DNA of 64,000 nt from an uncultured Alphaproteobacteria bacterium (GCA_902613995.1 CACMJG010000002.1:1-64000), one strand, 5' to 3'; positions 31,028-40,428 are shown, counted from the stretch's first letter. The notes: generated from the sequence alone by a model not told the origin. Numbers and translations are program-made.

Positions 31028-31159
31028 TTATTTTTTATTTTTTTGGCGTTCTTCATATATAGCGAGTTTGGCTTTATAATCAGTTTCAGAAAGGTTGTGC
31101 CAACCTATGCAAAGGCCCGTGGGTGATCTTCCGCATCCACATTCATTTTTATTGTTCAT
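31028..31159 (-). CDS. 43-residue Cys-rich mini-protein, CDGSH-like
   Basis: This short gene was read directly from the minus strand. It has a strong AGGAG ribosome binding site 8 bp before the ATG. The protein carries Cys7, Cys9, Ser12, Cys17, Gly19 and His21 in the motif CGCGRSPTGLCIGWH, followed by a helical NLSETDYKAKLAIYEER tail. The CxCx2S...CxGxH order is close to the CDGSH 2Fe-2S signature (three Cys, one His) but is one residue shorter between Ser and the third Cys. I recall similar short proteins in marine bacteria and cyanobacteria. The metal ligand role is inferred. Confidence 0.8.
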   Translation of the reverse strand: MNNKNECGCGRSPTGLCIGWHNLSETDYKAKLAIYEERQKNKK

Positions 31160-31325
31160 ACAATTCTCCTAACAAGAATATAGTACCTATTTATCAAAAA
31201 AAGAAGGGTTAATTTATATAAAATACTCATTAAATTTTTCCTTCATTACAAAAATAAATTTAAAATAAGAGTATTAATTAAAAATGTTTTTCATTTTGGA
31301 AAGAATAGATAGGTGAAAATAAATT

Positions 31326-31958
31326 TCATAAAATTCTTTTTTTTTTTATTTCCTCCAAAACATCATATCTAAAATCTTTCTGGGCTTTGCTGACTGAAAA
31401 AATTAATACCGAAAGATTTTTTTTTATTATAGTCTTATTACTTATCCCTAATTCGAAACTTTTGTATAAGAGAAAAATTAAGTCGATTCTAGAATCATAA
31501 GTTCGAGACAAAACCAATTTACTATTTTCATTCCATAGGTTATTTACTAACTGATACCGAGTTAAGAAATCTCTCTCAACTTTTTCAATACATGACCAGT
31601 GATTAATAGAATTTTTAATGAGATCATGAGAGTAAGATTTAAATCTCTCTTCTTCTTCAAATAATTTTTGAAGAATTAAAAAAAAACTAAAAGCAAAAGA
31701 ATTAACTTCAATTCGTTCTAATTTTTCAAATCTTTTGGAAAAAATTTTTTTATAAATGTTGTTATGTAATAATTTTATTTTTTTTTTGAAAGGTTGATTA
31801 AATAAAATCTCTATAGTCATCATTACCAAAAAGAAACTAAGCGAAAAAAGGACATCTTTTTTAGATTTTGAATCATTAAAAATTAATTTTGGGTTATAGT
31901 CTTTCTGACTATATTTAATTTGCCATAATTTAGCTTCTTCAAAGTGCTTTTTGATCAT
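31326..31958 (-). CDS. hypothetical protein
   Basis: A 210-residue, lysine-rich protein with no family I recognise. It has one hydrophobic stretch (about residues 37-53, LFSLSFFLVMMTIEILF) and is otherwise helical with many Phe and Lys. It is divergent from the MlaC-like gene, with 55 bp between the two starts. Confidence 0.5.
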   Translation of the reverse strand: MIKKHFEEAKLWQIKYSQKDYNPKLIFNDSKSKKDVLFSLSFFLVMMTIEILFNQPFKKKIKLLHNNIYKKIFSKRFEKLERIEVNSFAFSFFLILQKLFEEEERFKSYSHDLIKNSINHWSCIEKVERDFLTRYQLVNNLWNENSKLVLSRTYDSRIDLIFLLYKSFELGISNKTIIKKNLSVLIFSVSKAQKDFRYDVLEEIKKKRIL

Positions 31959-32013
31959 TTAAAAAAAGTATTGCGATATAAATTAACAATTTTATCTTAT
32001 AAGTTATAAAGAT

Positions 32014-32913
32014 ATGAACTTCAAAAAAAAAAAAAAATCTGCGAACAAAGTTTTCAATATTATTGGATTAATATTATTACCTATCAGCGTGGTAATATTA
32101 TTTGAATCGAGCTTGAATTTTGTTAGTGATTCTGAAAACGACTATGAAAAATCGAGTTCTACAACTCAACTACAATCGAAAAATAATTTGCCCGAAGAAA
32201 AAGAACCTGTTGATTTAAAAAAAAAAGAAGATTTAGTTTTTTCGAATAAAGATTTAGAAGTACAAAATTCAAATGCGAAAGATGCTTTTGATAAGAAAAT
32301 TAAAAATGACGATAATATTGAAAAAAGGGACATTAAAAAAGAGAAAAATAAACTATCACTAAACTTAAACACAAAACAAACAGATTCATTAAAAGATTTT
32401 GAGGATCCAATGATGACAGTGAATTTTTTACACGAAGGACTTAAGAAAATCAGTTCGAATAATAATTCTGATTTAAAAAATGTATTAAAAGTAATCAATC
32501 GAACTTACGATGCTGAAAAAATGCTTAAAATGATAATTGGAGCAGGTTGGAAAACTCAAGAGAATGAGAAAAAAGAAGAATTAATTATGGTCTTTAAAAA
32601 ATATATTTCGAAAAATTATTTAAAAAGATTTTCAAAAATTAATGATGTTAGTTTTAGCAATGAAAAAAAAGAAAAAATTTCATCAGATTTTTTCTTAGTT
32701 AGAAGCAATCTTATTATTAAACAAGAAAAAATAAGCATAGATTATCTATTACATTTAAAAGACAATACATGGAAAATATTCGATGTTTTACTAGATGGTT
32801 CTGTTAGTGAGGTTGCAACAAAGAAATCAGAATTTCGAATATATATTAAAGAAAAAAAGATTGACGAATTAATTGAAGCACTCAAAAAATTCAATAGTCA
32901 AATGCCAAGTTAA
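32014..32913 (+). CDS. membrane-tethered MlaC/Ttg2D-like protein
   Basis: Residues 14-32 form a membrane anchor after a run of lysines. Residues 35-130 are charged and low-complexity, probably a flexible linker. Residues 130-290 resemble the MlaC/HpnM phospholipid-binding fold: VINRTYDAEKMLKMIIGAGWK, a MVFKKYISKNYLKRF helix, and the ending WKIFDVLLDGSVSEV. MlaC normally is a free periplasmic protein encoded beside mlaFEDB; no such genes are present here. The call rests on pattern resemblance. Confidence 0.6.
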   Translation: MNFKKKKKSANKVFNIIGLILLPISVVILFESSLNFVSDSENDYEKSSSTTQLQSKNNLPEEKEPVDLKKKEDLVFSNKDLEVQNSNAKDAFDKKIKNDDNIEKRDIKKEKNKLSLNLNTKQTDSLKDFEDPMMTVNFLHEGLKKISSNNNSDLKNVLKVINRTYDAEKMLKMIIGAGWKTQENEKKEELIMVFKKYISKNYLKRFSKINDVSFSNEKKEKISSDFFLVRSNLIIKQEKISIDYLLHLKDNTWKIFDVLLDGSVSEVATKKSEFRIYIKEKKIDELIEALKKFNSQMPS

Positions 32914-32997
32914 GGTTACATTTAGATTGATTGATATAAATTATATCAAAAAATTTAAACGTCTTAAGGAATCAACCTTGTAATTTATCGAGATTTA

Positions 32998-33393
32998 TTA
33001 ATCATTCCAGCATACTAAATCAGAGAATTGAGAGTTTAGATATTTAATTAAGAGATGTGAAGGTGGATAAAATTCAAAACTAACTTCAAAAAAGTCTTTT
33101 TCTTTCGATACCGTATTGGCTTTATAAAAAAAATAAGAATTGTCTATCGGACTTGAAACCTTTTTTATAACCCCTTCAATGACAGTTGAGGATTCTCTTT
33201 TAGTTTTATCAAAAGTTTTTATTTTTAAATTCTTTAATTTTCCAACTTGTAGGTCAGGTATTTTAAATTCTAGTAGGGGTCCGATTTCATCTGCACAGGT
33301 GAATTTCATAGAATCATAATTTTTGGCTTTTACATCAAGTAGATATGATGAAAAAAAAAAAATTGTTAAGAGAATGAATTTAGTATTTATCAT
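32998..33393 (-). CDS. secreted hypothetical protein
   Basis: From the ATG at 33393 the 131-residue protein has a signal peptide (about 1-23, ending DVKA). The mature part has two cysteines (in KFTCADE and DLVCWND) that could form a disulphide. No family is recognised. A longer frame from 33486 would overlap the end of the upstream SDR gene and hide the signal peptide, so the later start is chosen. It follows the SDR gene by 37 bp on the same strand. Confidence 0.6.
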   Translation of the reverse strand: MINTKFILLTIFFFSSYLLDVKAKNYDSMKFTCADEIGPLLEFKIPDLQVGKLKNLKIKTFDKTKRESSTVIEGVIKKVSSPIDNSYFFYKANTVSKEKDFFEVSFEFYPPSHLLIKYLNSQFSDLVCWND

Positions 33394-33430
33394 GAAAATC
33401 TTTTTTATAAAATTTATAAAGTTAAAAATT

Positions 33431-34162
33431 TCACCATGGTAAAGAGTCTTCTTTATCAAATAGTCCTCCACTAGGTCCATCATCATTTAACATCGCAAGA
33501 TGAACAGATGTTTTGTAACTATCTTCTACTTCAATTGGAGCGTTTGGGCCACCTAGTTCAGTTTTTACCCATCCTGGATGCCCAGAATTAACTTTAATAT
33601 TTGTATCTTTCAGTTCGAGTGCTAGATGTATGGTAAAAGCATTTAAAGCGGTTTTTGAAGAATTGTATGCAAATTCCTTGGCTGGAGAAATTGGCGAATC
33701 TTTTGCAGAATGTAAAGTTAAAGAACTTAAAATTGTCGAAACATTTACAATTCTCCCTGCATCTGATTTCTTAATTAGTGGAAGTAATTTTTGCGTAAGT
33801 GTCACAACTCCAAAAAAATTAGTTTGAAAAGTATCTTTGAGATCATTATCACTAACAGTAGAACTATTAGTAACAAATAAGTTTCCAGTTAAGAGAACAC
33901 CTGCATTATTTATTAATATATCAAGTTTTTGATAATTTTTCTGGATATGATCGAAGACCCTTTGTGGAGATTCAGAATCAAATGCGTCATATTGAACCAA
34001 GTCGACGTCTAATCCTTGAGAAGATAATTTTTTTAAGGCTTCTTTTCCCTTATTTAAGTCTCTTGAGCCTAAAATAACTTTGATACCTTTCTCCGCAAGC
34101 TTTTTTGCAGTTTCAAATCCTATTCCTCTGTTAGCACCTGATATAAAGGCTACTTTTTCCAT
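33431..34162 (-). CDS. short-chain dehydrogenase/reductase
   Basis: A classical SDR of 243 residues: cofactor motif SGANRGIGFETAKKL at 9-23, NNAGVLL near 86, the active site with Ser in NVSTILSS and YNSSK near 167-171. The substrate is unknown; sequence features such as the PGWVKTELGG segment resemble carbonyl reductase-like SDRs. An AAGGAG ribosome binding site lies 8 bp before the ATG. An 8-bp tandem repeat lies just upstream. Confidence 0.88.
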   Translation of the reverse strand: MEKVAFISGANRGIGFETAKKLAEKGIKVILGSRDLNKGKEALKKLSSQGLDVDLVQYDAFDSESPQRVFDHIQKNYQKLDILINNAGVLLTGNLFVTNSSTVSDNDLKDTFQTNFFGVVTLTQKLLPLIKKSDAGRIVNVSTILSSLTLHSAKDSPISPAKEFAYNSSKTALNAFTIHLALELKDTNIKVNSGHPGWVKTELGGPNAPIEVEDSYKTSVHLAMLNDDGPSGGLFDKEDSLPW

Positions 34163-34216
34163 AATTCACTCCTTAAGTTTTTTAATTGTTAATATTATCA
34201 TAAACTAAAATATAAT

Positions 34217-34256
34217 ATTCAAGTATTCAAGTATTCAAGTATTCAAGTATTCAAGT
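34217..34256. repeat. 8-bp tandem repeat, five perfect copies
   Basis: ATTCAAGT is repeated five times without a mismatch, followed by imperfect copies up to about 34275 that run into the last codons of the alpha/beta hydrolase gene. The block sits 55 bp upstream of the SDR start on the minus strand. Confidence 0.95.
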
Positions 34257-34265
34257 AGCAAGTAT

Positions 34266-35093
34266 TCATGTATTCAAAATTTTAAAAACGTCTTTTGAAT
34301 TTTCTAAAAATGAGAAGTGCTTACAATTATTTATTACATGGTATTTATCAAGTTTTAAGAGCTTTTGGGTTTGCAGTCTTTCAGATTCATTTGCCCAATC
34401 ATCAATTCCGTATACAAGTTTGACTGGTACTTTGATTTTTTTGTAAATTTCTTTAATTTCATCATTTTCTTTAAATTTTTGCAGAACATTTCGAAAATGA
34501 TAAACGTATCCTTTTTTTTTTAAGGAAGTACATAGTAAATCCAAGTATTCGTCTGAAAGATTACCTGGATTAATAAAACCACCTCCCATAACATTTCTGA
34601 GTATAAATTTGTTTTCGAGACTTGAAAATATGTTTCCAATAATAGGTAGACTTATATTAAATAAAATAAATTTTGCAAAAAAATTACCTCTTCGAATTCC
34701 CTCCCCAAAATATGAGTCATAATCATATGGATTAAACATAAAAATTTTTTTTACTTGTTTTGGAAGTCTTACAGAAACGCTTGCAGATAAAACTGCACCG
34801 ATAGACTCTCCGGCAATTCTAAGATTATTGATTTTTAAATTTTTTATAAATTCAATGATAGAATTTGTGAAAAAATTAAGATCATAAATTGTTTTAGAGT
34901 TTATCGGTGAATCTCCAAAACCAGGAAGATCAATTGAGTATACGGTATTCTTACTTTTAAGTAATTCTCCAAGTTTATCAGAGTATTCTAATCTATTCCT
35001 GAAAGTATGTAGAAGAAGGATTGGCTTGCCTTTACCAATCTTTTTATATCTAAAATATGTACCGTCGTATAATTTAAATTTTTTAATTTCCAA
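34266..35093 (-). CDS. alpha/beta hydrolase
   Basis: The fold is read from LLLHTFRNRLEYS near the oxyanion region, the nucleophile elbow GESIG (in RIAGESIGAVLS), the acid in YGIDDW and the histidine in NCKHFS near the C-terminus. The 275-residue length is usual for this superfamily. The substrate is unknown. The start is TTG; no in-frame ATG exists nearby. The stop falls in the degenerate end of the 8-bp repeat tract. Confidence 0.82.
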   Translation of the reverse strand: MEIKKFKLYDGTYFRYKKIGKGKPILLLHTFRNRLEYSDKLGELLKSKNTVYSIDLPGFGDSPINSKTIYDLNFFTNSIIEFIKNLKINNLRIAGESIGAVLSASVSVRLPKQVKKIFMFNPYDYDSYFGEGIRRGNFFAKFILFNISLPIIGNIFSSLENKFILRNVMGGGFINPGNLSDEYLDLLCTSLKKKGYVYHFRNVLQKFKENDEIKEIYKKIKVPVKLVYGIDDWANESERLQTQKLLKLDKYHVINNCKHFSFLENSKDVFKILNT

Positions 35094-35195
35094 TGCAACA
35101 CCCTAACTAGAGTATATAAAAGTTTTTATACTTTAACAAACTGAGAGTTTTTTAACAAATTGTAATATGTTGTATAACAATTATAAAAAAAATAA

Positions 35196-35837
35196 TTAAT
35201 TTGTAAGAAGATTAATTAATTGTTTCTCTAAGTTTTTACTTATTAATTTGACTCCTTTGGGATTCGGATGTTTCCCATCAGCTAAATTAAGATTTGGATT
35301 AAGCGCCACTCCTTCTAATAAAAAGGGAAGAAAAGCAACTTTATGTTTACTTGCAAGTTCAGGATAAATTTCATCAAAATTATTTTTATATTTATTTCCG
35401 TAGGTTTCTTGAGAAAGCATGCCAGCTAATATGATCTTAATGTTTTTTTCGCGCAAAATTTCTAGAATATTATTTAAATTTTGTTTTATTAAATCTGTAT
35501 TTATTCCTCTTAACATATCATTAGCTCCTAAACACAAAATCACAATATCAAGTTTTTTATTTTCAATTAGCCAACTCAATCTATTAAGTCCACCAGACGT
35601 CGTATCTCCAGAGACACTAGCATTTATAATTGTAACATCGAATCCTTTTTTTTTAAGGCTCTTCTCTAAAACGTTAGATAAGTGAAACTCCTCATCTAGC
35701 CCATATCCAGACATCAGGCTATCTCCAAATAATGCAACTTTTAGGTTACAATAAGCTTTCGTTGATATAAAGTTTACACCAATAATTAGATATAAAAGAA
35801 AACTAAATATGAATACTCTGTATAAACTTAAAAACAT
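35196..35837 (-). CDS. tesA: periplasmic SGNH esterase / acyl-CoA thioesterase I (TesA-like)
   Basis: A signal peptide (about 1-28) precedes the SGNH blocks: FGDSLMSGYGL (Ser), SVSGDTTSGG (Gly), CLGANDML (Asn) and the final DGKHPN with Asp and His. This is the TesA/arylesterase type, active in the periplasm on acyl thioesters and esters. Its 5' end overlaps that of the divergent ybbA by 29 bp. The tesA / ybbA-ybbP divergent layout is also found in E. coli. Confidence 0.9.
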   Translation of the reverse strand: MFLSLYRVFIFSFLLYLIIGVNFISTKAYCNLKVALFGDSLMSGYGLDEEFHLSNVLEKSLKKKGFDVTIINASVSGDTTSGGLNRLSWLIENKKLDIVILCLGANDMLRGINTDLIKQNLNNILEILREKNIKIILAGMLSQETYGNKYKNNFDEIYPELASKHKVAFLPFLLEGVALNPNLNLADGKHPNPKGVKLISKNLEKQLINLLTN

Positions 35838-36477
35838 AAATCTTAATTATCTGTTAAACGGAAATAATATCAAAATTTTAAAAAATATAAATTTTGAAAT
35901 TAAAAAAAACGAAAGAGTAGCTATTATCGGTGAGAGTGGATCAGGAAAAACTAGTCTTTTGATGCTAATGTCTGGTTTAGAAAGTCCAACAAATGGTTCA
36001 ATTGTGTTTGATAAAGAAGATTTATCAAAAATTAATGAAAAAAGAACGACTGAAATCAGAAGAAAGAAAATAGGATTGATATTTCAACAATTTTTTCTAA
36101 TACCAAATTATACTGCTTTAGAGAATGTTATGTTTCCAATGCAAATCAATAAAATTGATAATGAAAAAGAAAAAGCTATCTCAATTCTTGAAGATTTTGG
36201 TTTGGTGAATCGTAAAAACAATCTTCCCTCAGAACTATCTGGAGGTGAACAACAGAGAGTGGCAATTGCAAGAGCAATTTCATTTGATCCAGAAGTTGTT
36301 TTAGCTGACGAACCCACAGGAAATTTAGATAGAAAGAATACAGAACTGGTTTCCAATTTACTTTTAGAATATTCGAGAAAAAAAAAGATTTGTTTAATTC
36401 TAGTTACTCATAATATGAATCTGGCAAGAAAGTGTGATAGAATAATGAAGTTGGTAGATGGTCAGTTAAAGTCTTAA
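35809..36477 (+). CDS. ybbA: ABC transporter ATPase YbbA (LolD/MacB type)
   Basis: The 222-residue ATPase has Walker A GESGSGKTS at 41-49, signature LSGGEQQR and Walker B VVLADEPTGNLD. It belongs to the MacB/LolD group, which partners FtsX-like permeases. The permease gene ybbP starts 2 bp after its stop. Its start lies inside the divergent tesA coding region. Confidence 0.92.
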   Translation: MNTLYKLKNINLNYLLNGNNIKILKNINFEIKKNERVAIIGESGSGKTSLLMLMSGLESPTNGSIVFDKEDLSKINEKRTTEIRRKKIGLIFQQFFLIPNYTALENVMFPMQINKIDNEKEKAISILEDFGLVNRKNNLPSELSGGEQQRVAIARAISFDPEVVLADEPTGNLDRKNTELVSNLLLEYSRKKKICLILVTHNMNLARKCDRIMKLVDGQLKS

Positions 36478-36479
36478 AG

Positions 36480-38969
36480 ATGAATTTCAAGAAAAATCCT
36501 CTTTTTTTTATAAAAGAATTAAACAAAAATAAATCTAAAATTACAAAAGTTTTCTTTTCAATTTTCATAAGTTTATTAATTTTTTCAACAGTAACAATTT
36601 TCAAAAATAGTATTGAAAACGAAATAAAAAATAATTCAAAGATCCTTCTCGGAGGTGATTTAGAATTATCAACAAAAAATAAATTTTTGAGCTCTGAATT
36701 TTTAGAAAATTTAAGAGAAAGTTTTTTAATAACAGAAGTTATTGAATTCACATCTATTATTAAAACTTATAAAAAAGACAGTAAGACTGTAAGGATTAAA
36801 GTTATTGATAATTTCTATCCACTTATTGGAGAAATCAAGGTTGACCCCCCTAATTCACTTCAAATTTTAAAGAACCGGTCAGACGGTATTCTAATTGATA
36901 AAACTACAAAAAATAATCTTGATCTTAATCTGGGTGATAAAATTAGAATACAAGATTTTGAATACGTAGTGATTGGTGTTGTAGACAGCCTTCCAGAAAT
37001 AGGAAGTTATTTTCTTTTTGGAGATCAAGCTTTGATAAATAAATCTGGGTTTGAAAATTTTAAATTAAATAATCTCGGAAGTTTCATAAGTTATAAATAC
37101 AAAATGTTGAGTAAAAATTCCAAACCAAAGATACCTGAGTATATCACTGATGATAAAGATATTTCTATAAAACTTCCAAAAGATATAAGTCAGAATTTAA
37201 AAAGGACCATAGAGAATTTTATTTATTTTTTAACTATTGTTTCTGCATCAGCTATTTTGATCTCTGGTATTGGCTTAAAGAACTCACTATTTTCATTTCT
37301 TAGTAGTAATCAGATGAAGATTGCAATTTTGAAATCATTAGGGTTGAGTTCTAAAAATGTAAAAGCTTTATACTATCTTCAAATGCTAACAATTCTCTTT
37401 TGTTGTTCTTTAATTTCTTATATTTTCGGCTTATTTTTAATTAGTTTATGTGATAATATTCTCTTAAATTTCCTAAAAATTAGACTTAAAGTTGAATTCA
37501 AAATATACGAATTTTTAGTTATTCAATTCTTTAGTACGATAATTTTTCTCGTATTTGGAAAACCGGCTTTAGACACTATTGACCAAATAAAAGTTAGAAA
37601 TTTATTTAGAAATAGTAATTCAAACTTGAGCTTTAATTATAACAGAAAATCGTTATCGGAAATGGTTATATTTCTACTAATATTTATTTCTGCATTTTGT
37701 ATTATAAATGTAAAACCCGTTCAAACAGGCTTTTTCTTTTTTTTCTTTCTAGTTATAGGCTGTTTTTACTACTATTTATCCAAGTTTTACATTTTAATTT
37801 TAGATAAAATCAAAAATATACATAATCTTTCTTTAAAAATGGGAATTAAAAATCTTAATAATTACCAAAGTTTAAATTCAATGATAATTATGACAATGGG
37901 AGTAGGTTTAACTACTTTATTATTTTTAGGATTTTTATCCTCAAATATTAACAAAGAACTTCACAGTTCTATACCAAGAGACGCTCCTGACTATTTTTTT
38001 TTAGGAATACAAAAAGATGACAAAAATTTATTCTCAAAACAAATTTATGAGATTGATAATCAAGCAAAGCAACAAATAGTTCCTATTATTGCTGCAAGGA
38101 TTGAAGCGATAAATAATAGACCTCCAAAAGAGATTGTTAATAAAAATAATGAAAGTTTTTGGTTTATTGATGGTGAAAGGAGAATATCATGGTTTAAAGT
38201 TCCTCCCTCCAATAATCAGGTAGTAGAAGGCGAATGGTGGAATTTTGACGAAAAAAAAAAATTGAAACTTTCCTTAGACTTAAAGGTTGCAAAAGACTTA
38301 AATTTAAAAATTGGAGATTCAATTAGATTTAATATTTATGGAAATTCAGTTTCTGGAGTTATTACGAACTTTCGAAAAGTAAATTATAAGGATTTGAATA
38401 TTAATTTTGCAATTCTATTTAATCCTAAATATGCATCTAATATTCCCCACGAATTCATGTCTACCATTAAATTTAAAAATGAAGAACGTGTTAATCTTAG
38501 TAAACTATTAAATCAATTGCCAAATATTACTTATATAAAATTATCTGACTATATAAATAAAACAAAAAATTTCTTAGACAAGATGTTTATTATTAGTATT
38601 TTTTTGTCAGGTTTTGTAGTTGCCATCGGCCTTGTTGTAGTTTCGAATGCAATGAGTGTAATGGGAAATCTAAAAGTTTATCAAAATCTGGTCTTTAGAA
38701 TTTTAGGTTACGAACGAATTGGTATTATCAAATTACTACTATTTGAGTCTTTAATAATTTTTGTACCCATTATTTGCTTTTCATTGTTTTTTTCTGTAGT
38801 ACTTTCTTATATTTTAATAACAGATTTTTTCAATATTGAGTGGTATTTTTCTTTTAAAATTCCTTTTTTAATATCTGGTTTATTTTTGATAATACTAGTA
38901 TTAACTTTATTGGTATCAAATAGAAAATATCTGAATTTAAATATTTACTCATTACTAAGAAATGAATAG
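36480..38969 (+). CDS. ybbP: FtsX-family permease YbbP
   Basis: The 829-residue protein has an N-terminal helix (about 22-40), a periplasmic MacB-like domain, membrane helices around 245-370, 395-435 and 460-480, a second periplasmic domain and three final helices with the FtsX look (VVSNAMSVMGNLKVYQNLVFRILG). It is the permease partner of YbbA. What it transports or releases is unknown. Confidence 0.9.
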   Translation: MNFKKNPLFFIKELNKNKSKITKVFFSIFISLLIFSTVTIFKNSIENEIKNNSKILLGGDLELSTKNKFLSSEFLENLRESFLITEVIEFTSIIKTYKKDSKTVRIKVIDNFYPLIGEIKVDPPNSLQILKNRSDGILIDKTTKNNLDLNLGDKIRIQDFEYVVIGVVDSLPEIGSYFLFGDQALINKSGFENFKLNNLGSFISYKYKMLSKNSKPKIPEYITDDKDISIKLPKDISQNLKRTIENFIYFLTIVSASAILISGIGLKNSLFSFLSSNQMKIAILKSLGLSSKNVKALYYLQMLTILFCCSLISYIFGLFLISLCDNILLNFLKIRLKVEFKIYEFLVIQFFSTIIFLVFGKPALDTIDQIKVRNLFRNSNSNLSFNYNRKSLSEMVIFLLIFISAFCIINVKPVQTGFFFFFFLVIGCFYYYLSKFYILILDKIKNIHNLSLKMGIKNLNNYQSLNSMIIMTMGVGLTTLLFLGFLSSNINKELHSSIPRDAPDYFFLGIQKDDKNLFSKQIYEIDNQAKQQIVPIIAARIEAINNRPPKEIVNKNNESFWFIDGERRISWFKVPPSNNQVVEGEWWNFDEKKKLKLSLDLKVAKDLNLKIGDSIRFNIYGNSVSGVITNFRKVNYKDLNINFAILFNPKYASNIPHEFMSTIKFKNEERVNLSKLLNQLPNITYIKLSDYINKTKNFLDKMFIISIFLSGFVVAIGLVVVSNAMSVMGNLKVYQNLVFRILGYERIGIIKLLLFESLIIFVPIICFSLFFSVVLSYILITDFFNIEWYFSFKIPFLISGLFLIILVLTLLVSNRKYLNLNIYSLLRNE

Positions 38970-39333
38970 AAAAAAAATATTGTTATATTTGAAATAACTA
39001 AGCTCTTTAAATAACAAAAAAAATATTTACTAAAATAAAAAGAAAACAAACTAAAATTAGTAAAGACCAAAATACTTTTTTTATTAAATCAAATTCACTC
39101 ATAAGTTTTAAACTAAGATAAAGTCAACAGGAAACCAGTTAAGTTAGTTTTTCAAGTTACCAAACATAGTTCTTTAAATGCTAACCTTATCACCTTGAAA
39201 ATCAAGCCGAAAGATTATATCTAAATCCAATATATTAAGTTATTGTAGACTTAAAGAACTCCTTTTTTTTATAATAAAAAGTGTGGTGCTAAATGTTTTG
39301 TTACTACTCTTCAAAATACTTAACCTAGAAAAA
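38970..39333. other. gene-poor interval
   Basis: This 364-bp stretch holds no convincing gene. A 31-residue minus-strand frame at 39007-39102 would encode a single membrane helix (start MSEFDLIKK), but it has no ribosome binding site and may be chance in AT-rich DNA. No terminator hairpin or tRNA fragment was seen. Confidence 0.5.
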
Positions 39334-40314
39334 TTATTTAATTATTTCTTTAGAAAGCTCATTCGCACTTATAAATGCACCCTCGACTCTACTATTAATA
39401 AACCAATCACCGCAAACTGCGATTTTTTCTTTATGATCAATAAAAAAATTTTCTATAGGAGAACATTCAGCTTCAACATATCTCCATTGATGAATTTTGA
39501 TTATATTTGATTGCGATAAATCATAATTTAGAAACTTACAAGACTTACGTAATAAATGTTTTAAAACTTTTTCTTTAGAGGTTTTCATATTTTTAGAAGC
39601 ATATTCATAAGAAGAGTTAATTATTAAACAATTTTTGTTCATTCTACCGGGTTTAGATTTATTTTTAGCGAACCAGGCTATATCATCGTTTTCGATAAGT
39701 GCTGCATCAAAGTCTAAATTAAGTGATTTTTTCATTCCGATCATCAAAGTAAAACATCCTTTCATTTTAATCTTTTCAATTAAAGAATAAAAAGAAATTT
39801 TATTTGAAATTAACTCTAGTGATTGTTGAGCTGGAAGGCTCAATATCACCCAATCATATAAGCCATAAGATTTTTTATTCTGATCATAAAGATTCCATTT
39901 ACCATTTTTTCTAACTATCCTTTCAATTTTTGTATTTAATATCACGTTACAGCTTTTAGACAAATATTTAATAATAGAGTCCATATTTGGTACACCGACG
40001 AAAAATCTATCTCTATCTTCGATCGACTTAATTTTTTTTAAATATTGCCCTTCAAAATATGCAAGTCTAAAGTTCCACGGTCTAATTATTTTATGAGCAA
40101 ATAAATCTAAAAGAAAATTTTTAAAATCAATTGTATTTATTTTAAAAAATTGGGCTCCGTGATCAAAATTAAATGGAGTCTCTTTTCTAGTTGACATTCT
40201 TCCACCTACATTTGTAGATTTTTCAAAAATCCTTACATTAGAATTTTTTTTCATTAAAGAGGCAAGGGTTGTTCCTGCTAAGCCGGCGCCTATAACAGCT
40301 ATATTTTTAATCAT
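39334..40314 (-). CDS. FAD-dependent oxidoreductase (renalase-like, COG3380 type)
   Basis: The ATG at 40314 begins right before the FAD motif IAVIGAGLAGTTLAS, followed by IFEKSTNVGGRMSTR and the NFDHGAQFF stretch typical of renalase-like flavoproteins. The C-terminus has the second FAD contact (IAVCGDWFI..RVEGAFISA). An upstream ATG at 40344 would add ten unconserved residues. The substrate is unknown. Confidence 0.85.
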   Translation of the reverse strand: MIKNIAVIGAGLAGTTLASLMKKNSNVRIFEKSTNVGGRMSTRKETPFNFDHGAQFFKINTIDFKNFLLDLFAHKIIRPWNFRLAYFEGQYLKKIKSIEDRDRFFVGVPNMDSIIKYLSKSCNVILNTKIERIVRKNGKWNLYDQNKKSYGLYDWVILSLPAQQSLELISNKISFYSLIEKIKMKGCFTLMIGMKKSLNLDFDAALIENDDIAWFAKNKSKPGRMNKNCLIINSSYEYASKNMKTSKEKVLKHLLRKSCKFLNYDLSQSNIIKIHQWRYVEAECSPIENFFIDHKEKIAVCGDWFINSRVEGAFISANELSKEIIK

Positions 40315-40373
40315 TTTAAGTTTAAATTTATTAAAAAAACGCAATTCACAAAAGAGAAAAATTTTTTGTAGTG

Positions 40374-40428
40374 ATCCTTGTTCGACTCAAACGGTCATGA
40401 ACAAAATTTCAATGGATTTTTAATTAGT
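40374..40428 (-). repeat. decayed tRNA-Leu 3' fragment (copy e)
   Basis: About 51 bases can be aligned without gaps to the 3' part of tRNA-Leu(CAA) with about ten mismatches (shared cores include CGACTC, CATGAAC and GGATTTT). It is the leftmost and most decayed copy and marks the left end of module 1. Confidence 0.6.

Noticed and set aside
32933-32951. Inverted repeat TTGATATAA / TTATATCAA as an operator or terminator
   Set aside because: AT-only stem of nine pairs with no loop and no defined run of T; could be chance in this composition, and it lies between convergent gene ends.
39007-39102. 31-residue single-helix protein on the minus strand
   Set aside because: No ribosome binding site and such hydrophobic short frames are expected in AT-rich DNA; kept only as a note.
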